Positions 35,578 through 45,268 are shown, counted from the stretch's first letter. The stretch: DNA of 47,643 nt from Bacteroidales bacterium (GCA_017561025.1 JAFZDU010000051.1:1-47643), one strand, 5' to 3'. Numbers and translations are program-made. The notes: generated from the sequence alone by a model not told the origin.

Positions 35578-35606
35578 GTCAACGGACAACAGACAACGGA
35601 CAACTG
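35578..35606. repeat. Heptad array upstream of the subtilisin gene
   Basis: GTCAACG, GACAACA, GACAACG, GACAACT units directly before the start codon region (15 bases away). Confidence 0.7.
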
Positions 35607-35659
35607 CCCGTGCGTATGCAATCCATCACTGTTAATTATTTATTTAATTTTTCATTTCC

Positions 35660-35766
35660 CTTTAGCCTTTTGCCATTAGCCTTTAGCCTTTAGTCATTTG
35701 TCTTGAGCCCTTTGTCATTCATCTTTAGTCTTGAGCCCTTTGTCATTCATCTTTAGCCTTTAGCCT
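35660..35766. repeat. Long TTTAGCC heptad array overlapping a gene end
   Basis: About fifteen degenerate period-7 units: TTTAGCC, TTTTGCC, ATTAGCC, TTTAGTC, ATTTGTC, TTGAGCC, CTTTGTC, ATTCATC and so on. A four-unit block (TTGAGCC CTTTGTC ATTCATC TTTAG(T/C)C) occurs twice. The array enters the 3' end of the 35743-35988 gene. Confidence 0.85.
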
Positions 35767-35988
35767 AAAAATCGCGAATGCAGAAAGCAAGAGAACACCG
35801 CCACCGAGAGGCACTTCCGAAGACTGGTCATCTGCAAGACCATGCGAAGCAGGTAATGCTGGCATATCAATTCCCCATGATGTCTCTCTCGTATCCACAT
35901 TAGAATATGCAAAGAAACCATCAGACTGAGCGTTAATATTAAATACTAATCCTATTGTAAAAATTGCTGTTATTATAAGTTTTTTCAT
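35743..35988 (-). CDS. Small secreted protein with PID-CTERM-like sorting tail
   Basis: 81 residues. Signal peptide (LIITAIFTIGLVFNINAQ), a short hydrophilic middle, then SSEVPLGGGVLLLSAFAIF followed by a basic tail RLKAKDE. The layout of Pro-Leu-Gly-Gly, a short hydrophobic helix and a basic end resembles the small PID-CTERM sorting tails found in Bacteroidota. That identification is tentative. The last seven codons and the stop come from TTTAGCC heptads, so the natural C-terminus has been replaced or extended by the repeat. Confidence 0.7.
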   Translation of the reverse strand: MKKLIITAIFTIGLVFNINAQSDGFFAYSNVDTRETSWGIDMPALPASHGLADDQSSEVPLGGGVLLLSAFAIFRLKAKDE

Positions 35989-36016
35989 TTTATTATTTTT
36001 TTAAGTTAACAAGACC

Positions 36017-36170
36017 GTAGGGACGCGATTAATCGCGTCCGTACTTCGTGGGTATACGGTCGCTGAGCTTGTCGAAGCGATGAGCATTGTGCCTTCGACA
36101 GGCTCAGGCACCGAGGATGAAGTCCCGTAGGGACGCGATTAATCGCGTCCGTACTCTGTTGTCTGTTGTC
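36017..36170. repeat. REP-B / REP-A pair / REP-B / heptad block
   Basis: REP-B at 36017-36044 and 36127-36154, identical over 28 bases and each starting GTAG. Between them a REP-A pair at 36058-36114 has stems GTCGC/GCGA and GTGCC/GGCAC. A TCTGTTG array follows at 36155-36170, ending directly at the stop codon of the next gene. Both palindrome families are nested here. Confidence 0.9.
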
Positions 36171-36171
36171 A

Positions 36172-38046
36172 TTATTCTAATATTATCTTCTGTACATTAA
36201 TTCCTTTATCATCATTTTTTTGTATCACGTATACACCTGCGCTGAAGCCTCCCGTAGGGACGCGATTAATCGCGTCCGTACAATTGCCGTTATATATGCA
36301 GCGGCCCATCGCGTCAAATATGCTGATATCGGCATCACCTGAAATGTCGTAGATTACAATATCACCATTATTTATATATGCAAAATGACTGTTGTCCGTT
36401 GTCTGTTGTCCGTTGTCTTTCAGCAACACGAATCTTTCTGCATTATCATCAGACGCTGCTATGAATGAATATTCGTTTTCCAAAAGCAGATTGATCTTTT
36501 CACCTGTCATACGATCCAACAGCACAAGGTTCTCGAAATCGCCTTTAAGTTCGAAGCTCAATGTGTAGCTTCCCATTTCCTTTGCATCGAAACATACAGG
36601 GATTTCTTTTGCATCTTCATTGCTGTTGAAGATAGCATAATTGACATCTGACTCTTTCACATAAACAGTAGCTATTCTGTCGTTGAAGTTATGCAGTTTA
36701 GGGAAGCCGCTGCTTTCGTTTTCTCCGAAACGGATGATGAGGTTGTCAGAAGTTTCAGAATTAGAAGCTATAATATTGATATAATCCTTTTTCTCATTTC
36801 TTGATTTTTCAGAAGCATCATATTCAAGAAATGGATTTTTTCCGCATGTACAAATCATAAAACCCTCTCCTACTTTTATGGTTCCTTCAACATTATAAAT
36901 ATATGCTCCAGTGGTAGAATTTAATGTCACGAATCCATCCTCCATTCTTCTCGAATTATAATTCATATAATCTTCCCAAACGATATCAAAACTAAACGGA
37001 TTACCTAAAAGATGGAAGTTTGCCCAATCATTATTTGAATTATAAGAAATAGGAAAATCGTGATATATAGCTTCATTATACAAAACTCCTTTAAACGATG
37101 CTGTAGTTTGTGTTTCGTATGAAGCCAGATAACCAACTCCTTGTTGGAACTCTGTTTCAAAGTCATTATGACTTTTATAGTTAACCCATTGAAGTTCTGC
37201 ATTGCCATCAAATTTATACAAGTCATAATCGCCACTTGCCGGTAAAAATCCTTCTGTTTGAGCATTTATCATTGGAGAAGAAACGAATTGCCATCCGCTT
37301 TTTTGAGTGCTCCATGATGTAGGGTTAACGATATTCTTATTAAATGTTGCAGCAACATTTTTGCTTGTCTGAACTATCTGTCCTCCCTCTTCAATTATCA
37401 AGGCATTTGGGTCACCGTTAGACAACTTTTCAGTTACTGTCAAGAGACCACCATCCTGAATCGTCAAAGATTTGTTTTCATTAATAACCAAGCTATTTAC
37501 AGTAATGTCGCTTTTATTTGTAATTATAGCTGCGCCGTTTACGACCACGTCATCATCGGCTGTTGGCAATGTTTTGTTTTGCCAGTTGTTTACATCATTC
37601 CAAGAGCCCTCACCTGTAAAAATAACAGCTGGGATTGGGGTAATGAAACTTATTTTATATGGTTCTGTTGCTGTGCCTTCAGTTGCATCTATTTCAAATG
37701 TATATGACTGATTGCAGTCTAATTCCAGCACTGAAGCTGTGTTATGGTCATACAATTTGAATGTAAGCTCACATGCAGCATCACTGAATAAAGTGATATT
37801 ATAAACATACTTACCTGTAATGTTGGATATTGAAGGAAGAGCGGATCCTCTGACCTCATCACCACAAAACACACCTAACTCGAGATTGTTATTCTGCTGC
37901 TCCACATCATCAACATAAACTGTAGCTACCATATTCATATTATGTTCATATTGCTGATGATCAAACTGCCAATACAGTTCTGACGATGACGCAAACGCCA
38001 GTCTTGAACTTAAGAGAATACCTAATACAATAAAAATCTTTTTCAT
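36172..38046 (-). CDS. Secreted protein with type IX sorting domain invaded by a REP
   Basis: 624 residues with signal peptide (MKKIFIVLGILLSSRLAFAS). Region 25-135 is beta-rich (VYVDDVEQQNNNLELGVFCG). Region 145-245 looks like a short beta-helix (GEGSWNDVNNWQNKTLPTAD ... SLTIQDGGLLTVTEKLSNGD), and later parts match large Bacteroidota T9SS surface proteins (GWQFVSSPM, HLLGNPFSFDI). The C-terminus is a sorting domain (ISIFDAMGRCIYNG ... FSAGVYVIQKND). Residues about 543-553 (DNGQQTTDNSH) come from heptads. Residues about 589-598 (TDAINRVPT) come from a REP-B copy placed within the sorting domain itself. 11 bases downstream of the cohesin-like gene, so likely one transcript. Confidence 0.85.
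   Translation of the reverse strand: MKKIFIVLGILLSSRLAFASSSELYWQFDHQQYEHNMNMVATVYVDDVEQQNNNLELGVFCGDEVRGSALPSISNITGKYVYNITLFSDAACELTFKLYDHNTASVLELDCNQSYTFEIDATEGTATEPYKISFITPIPAVIFTGEGSWNDVNNWQNKTLPTADDDVVVNGAAIITNKSDITVNSLVINENKSLTIQDGGLLTVTEKLSNGDPNALIIEEGGQIVQTSKNVAATFNKNIVNPTSWSTQKSGWQFVSSPMINAQTEGFLPASGDYDLYKFDGNAELQWVNYKSHNDFETEFQQGVGYLASYETQTTASFKGVLYNEAIYHDFPISYNSNNDWANFHLLGNPFSFDIVWEDYMNYNSRRMEDGFVTLNSTTGAYIYNVEGTIKVGEGFMICTCGKNPFLEYDASEKSRNEKKDYINIIASNSETSDNLIIRFGENESSGFPKLHNFNDRIATVYVKESDVNYAIFNSNEDAKEIPVCFDAKEMGSYTLSFELKGDFENLVLLDRMTGEKINLLLENEYSFIAASDDNAERFVLLKDNGQQTTDNSHFAYINNGDIVIYDISGDADISIFDAMGRCIYNGNCTDAINRVPTGGFSAGVYVIQKNDDKGINVQKIILE
36254..36281. repeat. REP-B palindrome inside a sorting-domain gene
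   Basis: Same 28-base form as at 36017 and 36127 (GTAG, GGACGCGATTAATCGCGTCC, GTAC), read in frame as TDAINRVPT. Confidence 0.9.
36387..36418. repeat. Heptad array inside a sorting-domain gene
   Basis: CTGTTGT, CCGTTGT, CTGTTGT, CCGTTGT units with period 7, read in frame on the minus strand as DNGQQTTDN. Confidence 0.8.
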
Positions 38047-38057
38047 TATTTAATTAT

Positions 38058-40478
38058 TTATTTGTTTGACTTATTATTTTCACGTTTTTCTTTCAAGGAA
38101 TATGACAATACCTTTTCTGATGAATCTGTGTTCTTATACTTATACCCTTCTCCTGGTTTAAGGACAGTAAGCGAGCCATCCCAACAACCATATTCTTCAT
38201 AATATCTCGCGAACTGAGTTTGTGATTTTATAAAGTCACCGTCTTTAGGTGTAAAACCTAAATCAATGTCATTTAGAGACATCTCTGTCGCAACAGGATA
38301 ACTCAACCAGTTCCAGCCAGGTCTTAAAACATAAGAAAATTCCGACAAATCAGTCAAAGTTCCACTAATTGTCATGGTACATGGAGTTGATATCTTAATC
38401 ATATATAGACTATTGTTATCTATGGTTTTCAATGAGCCATCCCATAACTGTACGTCCTCATAATATGTTGCAAATTCCGTATGTGATTTTATCTGCTTCG
38501 CATTACCTCCCAATGCTTGCTGAACCTTATTCAGTCCTTCTTCTCCTTCTATATCTATATACGTCGAATACCAATTCCAGCCTTCTTTCATTTCCTTGCT
38601 ATGCATACTCGACAACTTTATCGCCTTTATCTTATCGCCGCCTGAGTTCTTGTTGTTGCCCTTAACATCACAGAGGACAATATTCTTAAGGCTTACAGTA
38701 GCGCTCTCGTTTTGAGCATCGTCTTTTCTCACAAGTCTTATTTTCAAGACTGCTCCTTCATTGCCTGCGATGATGTCGTTGCTCATTGAGAAAACCAAAA
38801 TCTTAAACGTACTGTCGTTGACAGCTACAGCAGTCTTGCTGAATCCTGAACAGCGTTCTGTCAGCTTGACATCACTACCAGATAATGTATAATATTTATT
38901 AGGAAAACTGAAGTCAGCTTGAATAGCTGTCAACTCTGAATAATTATCCAAATTAACAAGAATATCTAAATATTTAATTGAAGTGACATCATCATTGTCA
39001 ATCTGAAGTTCATTTGGCTCATATCTGGTGCCCAATACTTTTACAACCAACAATCCTGTCGTAGGGTCATTGCTATATATTCTCATTGTACTTTTTATCT
39101 CGCCTTCAACATCCTTATTACAGCTGACGTTGATAGTTCCTGACTGATAATCATTTATCACCAAAGGAAATTCTGTTGTTGAGAATAGATAATCGTCATT
39201 GAATTTCACGCTGTCAATTCTCAGTGGTGCGTTGCCATTGTTATATATTCCATACTCACTGCCAATGGTTTCTGTCACTGATGATGGCACCAACTCATGA
39301 GTGGAGCTAGCACTAATTTTGGGTGCTCTCACACTGACGTATCCCGAATAATAATCAGACACAACATTCTCTGCAGATGCATTGGCAATGATGACATTCT
39401 TAGGATATAGATAATGATAACCGCTGTTGCCTTTTATCTTAATCTTAAGACTTGCAATTACGCCGTCGTTACCAGCGAAAGATGAATTTGTCAAAGAATA
39501 AGCGCCAACGACGAGAGTATCGTTTCTCATGCTCGCAAATCCTAAATGGTCAGTCTTACGTGATGACAACTCAAAGCTACCGGCCTGATATTGCAGTGCA
39601 CTAGGCATCTTGACGCAAAATTGAAAACCGCTTATCTCGTCCATATTGTTAATCTTGATATTGAAATCAATAACACTATCACAATATCCAGATGTATAAT
39701 CCAGATGTAACTCATTAACTGAATATGGGTCTGCAATGACTTTAGCTTTCTGGCTTCCGTTCGAAGCGTCAGACACAACAATGATATCGTATGTCACAGC
39801 TCCGGCAATCTGTGGTGCATATTGTATGGTATAAGATGTGCTGTTTCCAGATGAAACAACCTTTTCTGTAAATGATGGACATGATAAACTTTCATCAGAA
39901 AACATGAGTCCAGAAATTGTCATTGGGGCATTACCAATATTTTTTACGGTAAGGCTTCTTGTATAAGTGCTTCTGATTGGAATATGACCATAATTAAGTT
40001 CTGTTGTTATTATCTGCGCTTTGGGAGTAATGACCTTAACATTACCGTTTGATGTTGATAAAGGCAACTCTTCAGCGTTGGCATCAACCAATTTGGCCTT
40101 ATTATTTTCAAGGATAAAATTACCAGGCTCATTTCCCAACTTCAGTTGAAAAGATGCTATCTTTCCTTCATTGCCGCTAAATGTAGAATTGGAAAATGAA
40201 TAAGAATAAATCTTAAGAACACCATTCACCTCAGAAGCAATAAGCTGATGATCTTCACTTCTGTATAAAACAGCTGAATTTTGCACATAACTTAAATTCT
40301 CTCCAAGAGGAATTTCTGTCTGAAATGCAATGAAACTATCTGTGTTAGCAACAGACAGTTCAATCTCTACGATATCCTGTGGACCGCCTTCAGCCGATGT
40401 CAAGCTCATAATGTTTTGGGCTATAAGATGAGAGCTGAATGCAGAGAAGAGGATGATTATCAATAATATTTTTTTCAT
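38058..40478 (-). CDS. Secreted protein with three cohesin-like modules
   Basis: 806 residues with signal peptide (ILLIIILFSAFSSHLIAQ). Cohesin-like modules at about 24-150, 255-385 and 497-625 share V(E/D)(I/F)(E/N)(L/I)..N(M/A/Y)..(I/F).(A/G)(F/I)Q near the start and (S/T)(N/M)S.(F/I)(S/A)GN(E/D)G.(I/V)(A/L) near the end. Each ends in a short strand before the next module. Between them are Ig-like 'choice-of-anchor D' modules (about 158-250, 390-495). The C-terminal part has two repeats of a GWNW(Y/L)S unit (about 640-790) with TQFARYYEEYGCWDGS-type segments. No sorting domain is visible; the end is charged (KEKRENNKSNK). It could be a scaffold for dockerin proteins, such as the subtilisin in this cluster. 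Confidence 0.82.
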   Translation of the reverse strand: MKKILLIIILFSAFSSHLIAQNIMSLTSAEGGPQDIVEIELSVANTDSFIAFQTEIPLGENLSYVQNSAVLYRSEDHQLIASEVNGVLKIYSYSFSNSTFSGNEGKIASFQLKLGNEPGNFILENNKAKLVDANAEELPLSTSNGNVKVITPKAQIITTELNYGHIPIRSTYTRSLTVKNIGNAPMTISGLMFSDESLSCPSFTEKVVSSGNSTSYTIQYAPQIAGAVTYDIIVVSDASNGSQKAKVIADPYSVNELHLDYTSGYCDSVIDFNIKINNMDEISGFQFCVKMPSALQYQAGSFELSSRKTDHLGFASMRNDTLVVGAYSLTNSSFAGNDGVIASLKIKIKGNSGYHYLYPKNVIIANASAENVVSDYYSGYVSVRAPKISASSTHELVPSSVTETIGSEYGIYNNGNAPLRIDSVKFNDDYLFSTTEFPLVINDYQSGTINVSCNKDVEGEIKSTMRIYSNDPTTGLLVVKVLGTRYEPNELQIDNDDVTSIKYLDILVNLDNYSELTAIQADFSFPNKYYTLSGSDVKLTERCSGFSKTAVAVNDSTFKILVFSMSNDIIAGNEGAVLKIRLVRKDDAQNESATVSLKNIVLCDVKGNNKNSGGDKIKAIKLSSMHSKEMKEGWNWYSTYIDIEGEEGLNKVQQALGGNAKQIKSHTEFATYYEDVQLWDGSLKTIDNNSLYMIKISTPCTMTISGTLTDLSEFSYVLRPGWNWLSYPVATEMSLNDIDLGFTPKDGDFIKSQTQFARYYEEYGCWDGSLTVLKPGEGYKYKNTDSSEKVLSYSLKEKRENNKSNK

Positions 40479-40715
40479 AAACTATATTTTATGTCAAAAT
40501 TTCAAAAACAATTCAACAATAATTACAATACCCTTCTATGCTTACTGTTTCCAAGAAACATTAAGGTATCTGAATCTATTATAGACAATACAATATTGCA
40601 AAGCACAAAATCGCACCTTGTTAATAATTTTTAAATAAGATAGAAAAGGATTTAATTTATAGTATAAGCAGATGCTACAAAAGCGCAATGGGGGGGTAAA
40701 ATACTAAATACCAAC

Positions 40716-40737
40716 AAGTTAACAATACAGTTAACTT
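40716..40737. promoter_or_regulatory. Perfect inverted repeat in the leader of the cohesin-like gene
   Basis: AAGTTAAC, six bases, GTTAACTT. It lies between the predicted promoter (40797-40804) and the start at 40478. A G7 run is nearby (40690-40696). The rest of the 40479-40870 stretch is AT-rich and shows no gene. Confidence 0.45.
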
Positions 40738-40796
40738 TTAAGACCAAATCACTATTATAATATTTCAACCCTGACATTTTGATTTATTATTAGTTG

Positions 40797-40804
40797 CAAA
40801 ATTA
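40797..40804 (-). promoter_or_regulatory. Possible -7 box for the cohesin-like gene
   Basis: TAATTTTG on the minus strand matches TAnnTTTG; no good -33 box. It would give a leader of about 310 bases. It is the only exact match I found in this gap on that strand. Confidence 0.35.
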
Positions 40805-40872
40805 AAACTTTTTTCGAAACTAAAAAATTATAATCAAAAAAAATAATCACATAAATCAGAGTAATTACAAAC

Positions 40873-40906
40873 AAAAAAAACCGCCCAAAAATGAGCGGTT
40901 TTCAAA
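40873..40906 (-). terminator. Terminator of eno
   Basis: On the minus strand AAAACCGCTC, loop, GGGCGGTTTT then T. It lies just downstream of the eno stop. Confidence 0.88.
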
Positions 40907-40937
40907 ATGAGAATTGTAGTAATATAATGTTTTTATA

Positions 40938-42257
<1,320 letters not shown>

Positions 42258-42264
42258 TTACTTA

Positions 42265-42298
42265 AAAAAAAGACCCGACCAAAGTGTCAGGTCTTTTT
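42265..42298 (-). terminator. Terminator of the ribosomal/RNA polymerase operon
   Basis: On the minus strand AAAAAGACCTGAC, loop, GTCGGGTCTTTTTT. Located just after rplQ. Confidence 0.88.
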
Positions 42299-42307
42299 AA
42301 TATTTAT

Positions 42308-42793
42308 TTATTCTGCTGAAGCTTCTGTTGCTTGAGCTTCTTCTACAGCTGGAGTTTCAGTTTTTTTCTTACCGCCTCTTCTGCGTGTAGCTTTAGCAAC
42401 TTTATTAGCTTTCTTATCGTTGCCAGTATAGATTTCGTTATAGTCAACGAGTTCCATCATACACATCTCAGCGCTGTCACCAAGACGAGTACCTAATTTA
42501 ATGATACGTGTGTAACCGCCTGGACGATTTTCAACTTTTTGGCTGATTTCGCGGAACAATTCTGTAACTGCTTCTTTACTTTGGAGCATAGCGAAAACTG
42601 TACGGCGTGATACTGTTGAATCATCTTTGGAACGAGTAATCATTGGTTCTACATAGATACGTAAAGCCTTAGCTTTAGCAACTGTAGTAACGATACGTTT
42701 ATTAAGAATAAGCGAACAAGCCATATTAGCTAACATAGCATTGCGGTGAGCGCTTTTTCTTCCTAAGTGATTAAATTTCTTATTGTGTCTCAT
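42308..42793 (-). CDS. rplQ: 50S ribosomal protein L17
   Basis: 161 residues. N-terminal [20 protein letters not shown] and [20 protein letters not shown] (about 89-108) are L17 hallmarks. Compared with the E. coli protein (127 residues) it has a C-terminal extension, a basic stretch [16 protein letters not shown] and an acidic alanine/glutamate tail, as is common in Bacteroidota. Last gene of the operon. Confidence 0.97.
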   Translation of the reverse strand: MRHNKKFNHLGRKSAHRNAMLANMACSLILNKRIVTTVAKAKALRIYVEPMITRSKDDSTVSRRTVFAMLQSKEAVTELFREISQKVENRPGGYTRIIKLGTRLGDSAEMCMMELVDYNEIYTGNDKKANKVAKATRRRGGKKKTETPAVEEAQATEASAE

Positions 42794-42798
42794 CTTTA

Positions 42799-43791
42799 TT
42801 ATTCCTTATCTAATTTATATTTGCTGATATTCATTCCAAATTCTAATCCTTTGCTTCTGACCAATTCTTCCAATTCTGTAAGAGATTTCTTACCAAAATT
42901 ACGGAATTTAAGGAGGTCATGTTTATCAAGTGATACTAAGTCACCTATTGTCTCAACTTCAGCTGCTTTCAAGCAGTTCAAAGCGCGGACTGAAAGATCC
43001 ATCTCGACCAACTTAGTTTTAAGAAGTTGACGAATGTGCAATGAATTTTCGTCCAAGTCGTCTGATGCTGCTTTCTTTTCATCCATCATTGTAATTCTTT
43101 CATCTGAGAACAACATAAAGTGATAGATAAGTATCTTAGCTGCTTCTTCCAATGCATCTTTAGGATTGATTGATCCGTCTGTTTCAATATCAAATATGAG
43201 CTTTTCGTAGTCAGTTTTTTGTTCAACACGATAGTTTTCATATTTGTAGCTAACGTTTCTGATTGGAGTATGGATTGAATCTATGGCGATAGTGTCGATT
43301 GGAGCATTCAACACTTTGTTTTCGTCAGCATTCACATATCCTCTACCTTTGTTAATTGTCAATTCGATAGACAATTTTACAGAAGGGTCCATGTGGCAGA
43401 TGACGAGCTCTGGGTTCAACACTTGAAACACTGAGAGGAACTTATTGATGTCACCAGCGACGAATTGATCTTGACCGCCGACAACTACATTAACCTTCTC
43501 AAATGTTTCGCCCGGGATTTGTTGTTTAAAGCGAACCTGTTTGAAACGTTGTACCATATCAGCAACGTCTTCTATAACACCATGTATTGGAGCAAGTTCA
43601 TGTTGAACACCTTCAATACGAATTGATGTAATAGCATATCCTTCCAATGAAGAAAGAAGAACTCTTCTGAGTGCATTGCCGATAGTAGTAGCAAAACCTG
43701 GTTCGAGTGGGCGAAATTCGAAGACACCATGTTTGTCTGTCGATTCTACCATTATAACCTTATCGGGTCTTTGAAATGCTAATATTGCCAT
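42799..43791 (-). CDS. rpoA: DNA-directed RNA polymerase subunit alpha
   Basis: 330 residues. The N-terminal dimerisation domain holds [20 protein letters not shown] (about 24-43) and [20 protein letters not shown]. The C-terminal domain begins near 255 and holds [20 protein letters not shown] and [19 protein letters not shown]. Both parts are complete. It lies between rpsD and rplQ, 5 bases before the latter. Confidence 0.98.
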   Translation of the reverse strand: MAILAFQRPDKVIMVESTDKHGVFEFRPLEPGFATTIGNALRRVLLSSLEGYAITSIRIEGVQHELAPIHGVIEDVADMVQRFKQVRFKQQIPGETFEKVNVVVGGQDQFVAGDINKFLSVFQVLNPELVICHMDPSVKLSIELTINKGRGYVNADENKVLNAPIDTIAIDSIHTPIRNVSYKYENYRVEQKTDYEKLIFDIETDGSINPKDALEEAAKILIYHFMLFSDERITMMDEKKAASDDLDENSLHIRQLLKTKLVEMDLSVRALNCLKAAEVETIGDLVSLDKHDLLKFRNFGKKSLTELEELVRSKGLEFGMNISKYKLDKE

Positions 43792-43810
43792 AATATCAGT
43801 TTATATTCGA

Positions 43811-44416
43811 TTATTTAGAATACAACTCAACGATAAGTTGTTCATTGATGGTTTCAGGAATGTCCTCACGGTTTGGATAAGTCATGAACTTACCGCAAAG
43901 TTTATCTGAATCCCATTCTAACCATGGATAACGGTTTGTGTGACCTTCCACTGAATTAGTAACGACTTCCAAGCTCTTGGATTTTTCACGTACTGCGATG
44001 ATGTCACCAACTTTCACGAGGTATGAAGGAATGTTGACAACCTTACCATTGACTGTAATATGACGGTGGCTTACCAATTGACGAGCTGCTGCGCGTGTTG
44101 GAGCAATACCGAAACGATAAACTAAGTTATCTAAACGTGATTCAATAAGTTGAAGTAAAATTTCACCAGTGATACCTTTTTTCTTATTAGCTTTTTCGAA
44201 TAAGTTTCTGAACTGACGTTCTAAGATACCATAAGTGTATTTTGCTTTTTGTTTCTCCATCAACTGTACGCCATATTCAGAGACTTTTTTTCTTCTCTTA
44301 GCTGCACCATGTTGTCCTGGAGGATAATTTCTTTTTTCGTAATTTTTGTCAGCACCGTAGATTGGTTCACCAAATTTACGTGCAATTTTTGTTTTAGGAC
44401 CTGTATATCTTGCCAT
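43811..44416 (-). CDS. rpsD: 30S ribosomal protein S4
   Basis: 201 residues. [27 protein letters not shown], and the S4 RNA-binding domain [20 protein letters not shown] (about 93-112) with [20 protein letters not shown] are visible. No zinc-binding cysteines at the N-terminus, so it is the C-minus form. It binds 16S rRNA early in assembly. Confidence 0.98.
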   Translation of the reverse strand: MARYTGPKTKIARKFGEPIYGADKNYEKRNYPPGQHGAAKRRKKVSEYGVQLMEKQKAKYTYGILERQFRNLFEKANKKKGITGEILLQLIESRLDNLVYRFGIAPTRAAARQLVSHRHITVNGKVVNIPSYLVKVGDIIAVREKSKSLEVVTNSVEGHTNRYPWLEWDSDKLCGKFMTYPNREDIPETINEQLIVELYSK

Positions 44417-44446
44417 AACTCTTAATTTTTAAAATTTTAATAAAAA

Positions 44447-44836
44447 TTACACTCTTCTACGTTTAGGTGGACGGCAACCATTGTGTGGCAATGGAGTAAC
44501 GTCAACGATTTCAGTTACTTCAATACCAGAAGCATTGATTGAACGGATAGCTGATTCACGTCCTGAACCTGGTCCTTTTACAAATACTTTTACTTTACGT
44601 AATCCCAAGTCATATGCTGTTTTAGAGCAATCTTCGGCTGCCATTTGAGCTGCGTATGGAGTGTTCTTTTTTGAACCTTTGAAGCCCATTTTTCCGGCTG
44701 ATGCCCAAGAAATGACTTGTCCTTCATTGTTTGTCAAGGAAATGATGATGTTATTGAAAGAAGCTTTAATAAATGCTTTTCCAACAGCTTCAATCTTAAC
44801 AACACGTTTCTTAACGACTTTTGTGTTTTTTGCCAT
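44447..44836 (-). CDS. rpsK: 30S ribosomal protein S11
   Basis: 129 residues. [40 protein letters not shown] and the terminal [13 protein letters not shown] are typical. It starts with a lysine-rich extension ([20 protein letters not shown]). Confidence 0.98.
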   Translation of the reverse strand: MAKNTKVVKKRVVKIEAVGKAFIKASFNNIIISLTNNEGQVISWASAGKMGFKGSKKNTPYAAQMAAEDCSKTAYDLGLRKVKVFVKGPGSGRESAIRSINASGIEVTEIVDVTPLPHNGCRPPKRRRV

Positions 44837-44890
44837 TTTTTAAATAGATGTTTTTAATGGTTTTTTATGATCCAACCAAAAAGTTATTTA

Positions 44891-45268
44891 TTACTTAGTG
44901 GCTTTCTTTTTATTAGCAACAGTTTTCTTACGTCCCTTACGAGTACGTGCATTGTTTTTGGTACTTTGACCGCGTAAAGGTAATCCAGCACGATGACGGA
45001 CTCCTCTATAACAACCAATATCCATTAAACGTTTGATATTGATTTGAATTTCACTACGAAGTTCACCTTCTACTTTATATTGGTCACCGATGATTGTACG
45101 GATAACGTTTTGTTCATCGTCATTCCAATCTTGAACTTTCTTCTCTGGATCAACACCTGCTTTTGCAAGGATTTCTTTTGCAAGTGAACGTCCAATACCG
45201 TAAATATAGGTTAAAGATATTTGACCTTGTTTGTTGTTAGGAATATCTACACCAGCGATTCTTGCCAT
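44891..45268 (-). CDS. rpsM: 30S ribosomal protein S13
   Basis: 125 residues. [34 protein letters not shown] and [20 protein letters not shown] are hallmarks; the C-terminus is basic ([14 protein letters not shown]). Confidence 0.98.
   Translation of the reverse strand: MARIAGVDIPNNKQGQISLTYIYGIGRSLAKEILAKAGVDPEKKVQDWNDDEQNVIRTIIGDQYKVEGELRSEIQINIKRLMDIGCYRGVRHRAGLPLRGQSTKNNARTRKGRKKTVANKKKATK

Noticed and set aside
35563-35589. Upstream ATG at 35589 for the subtilisin
   Set aside because: It would put nine polar and hydrophobic residues, partly from a heptad array, before a clean signal peptide. ATG 35562 is the better start.
40690-40696. G7 run as a phase-variation tract
   Set aside because: It is in a non-coding leader, single, and not placed between promoter boxes; there is no sign of a switch.
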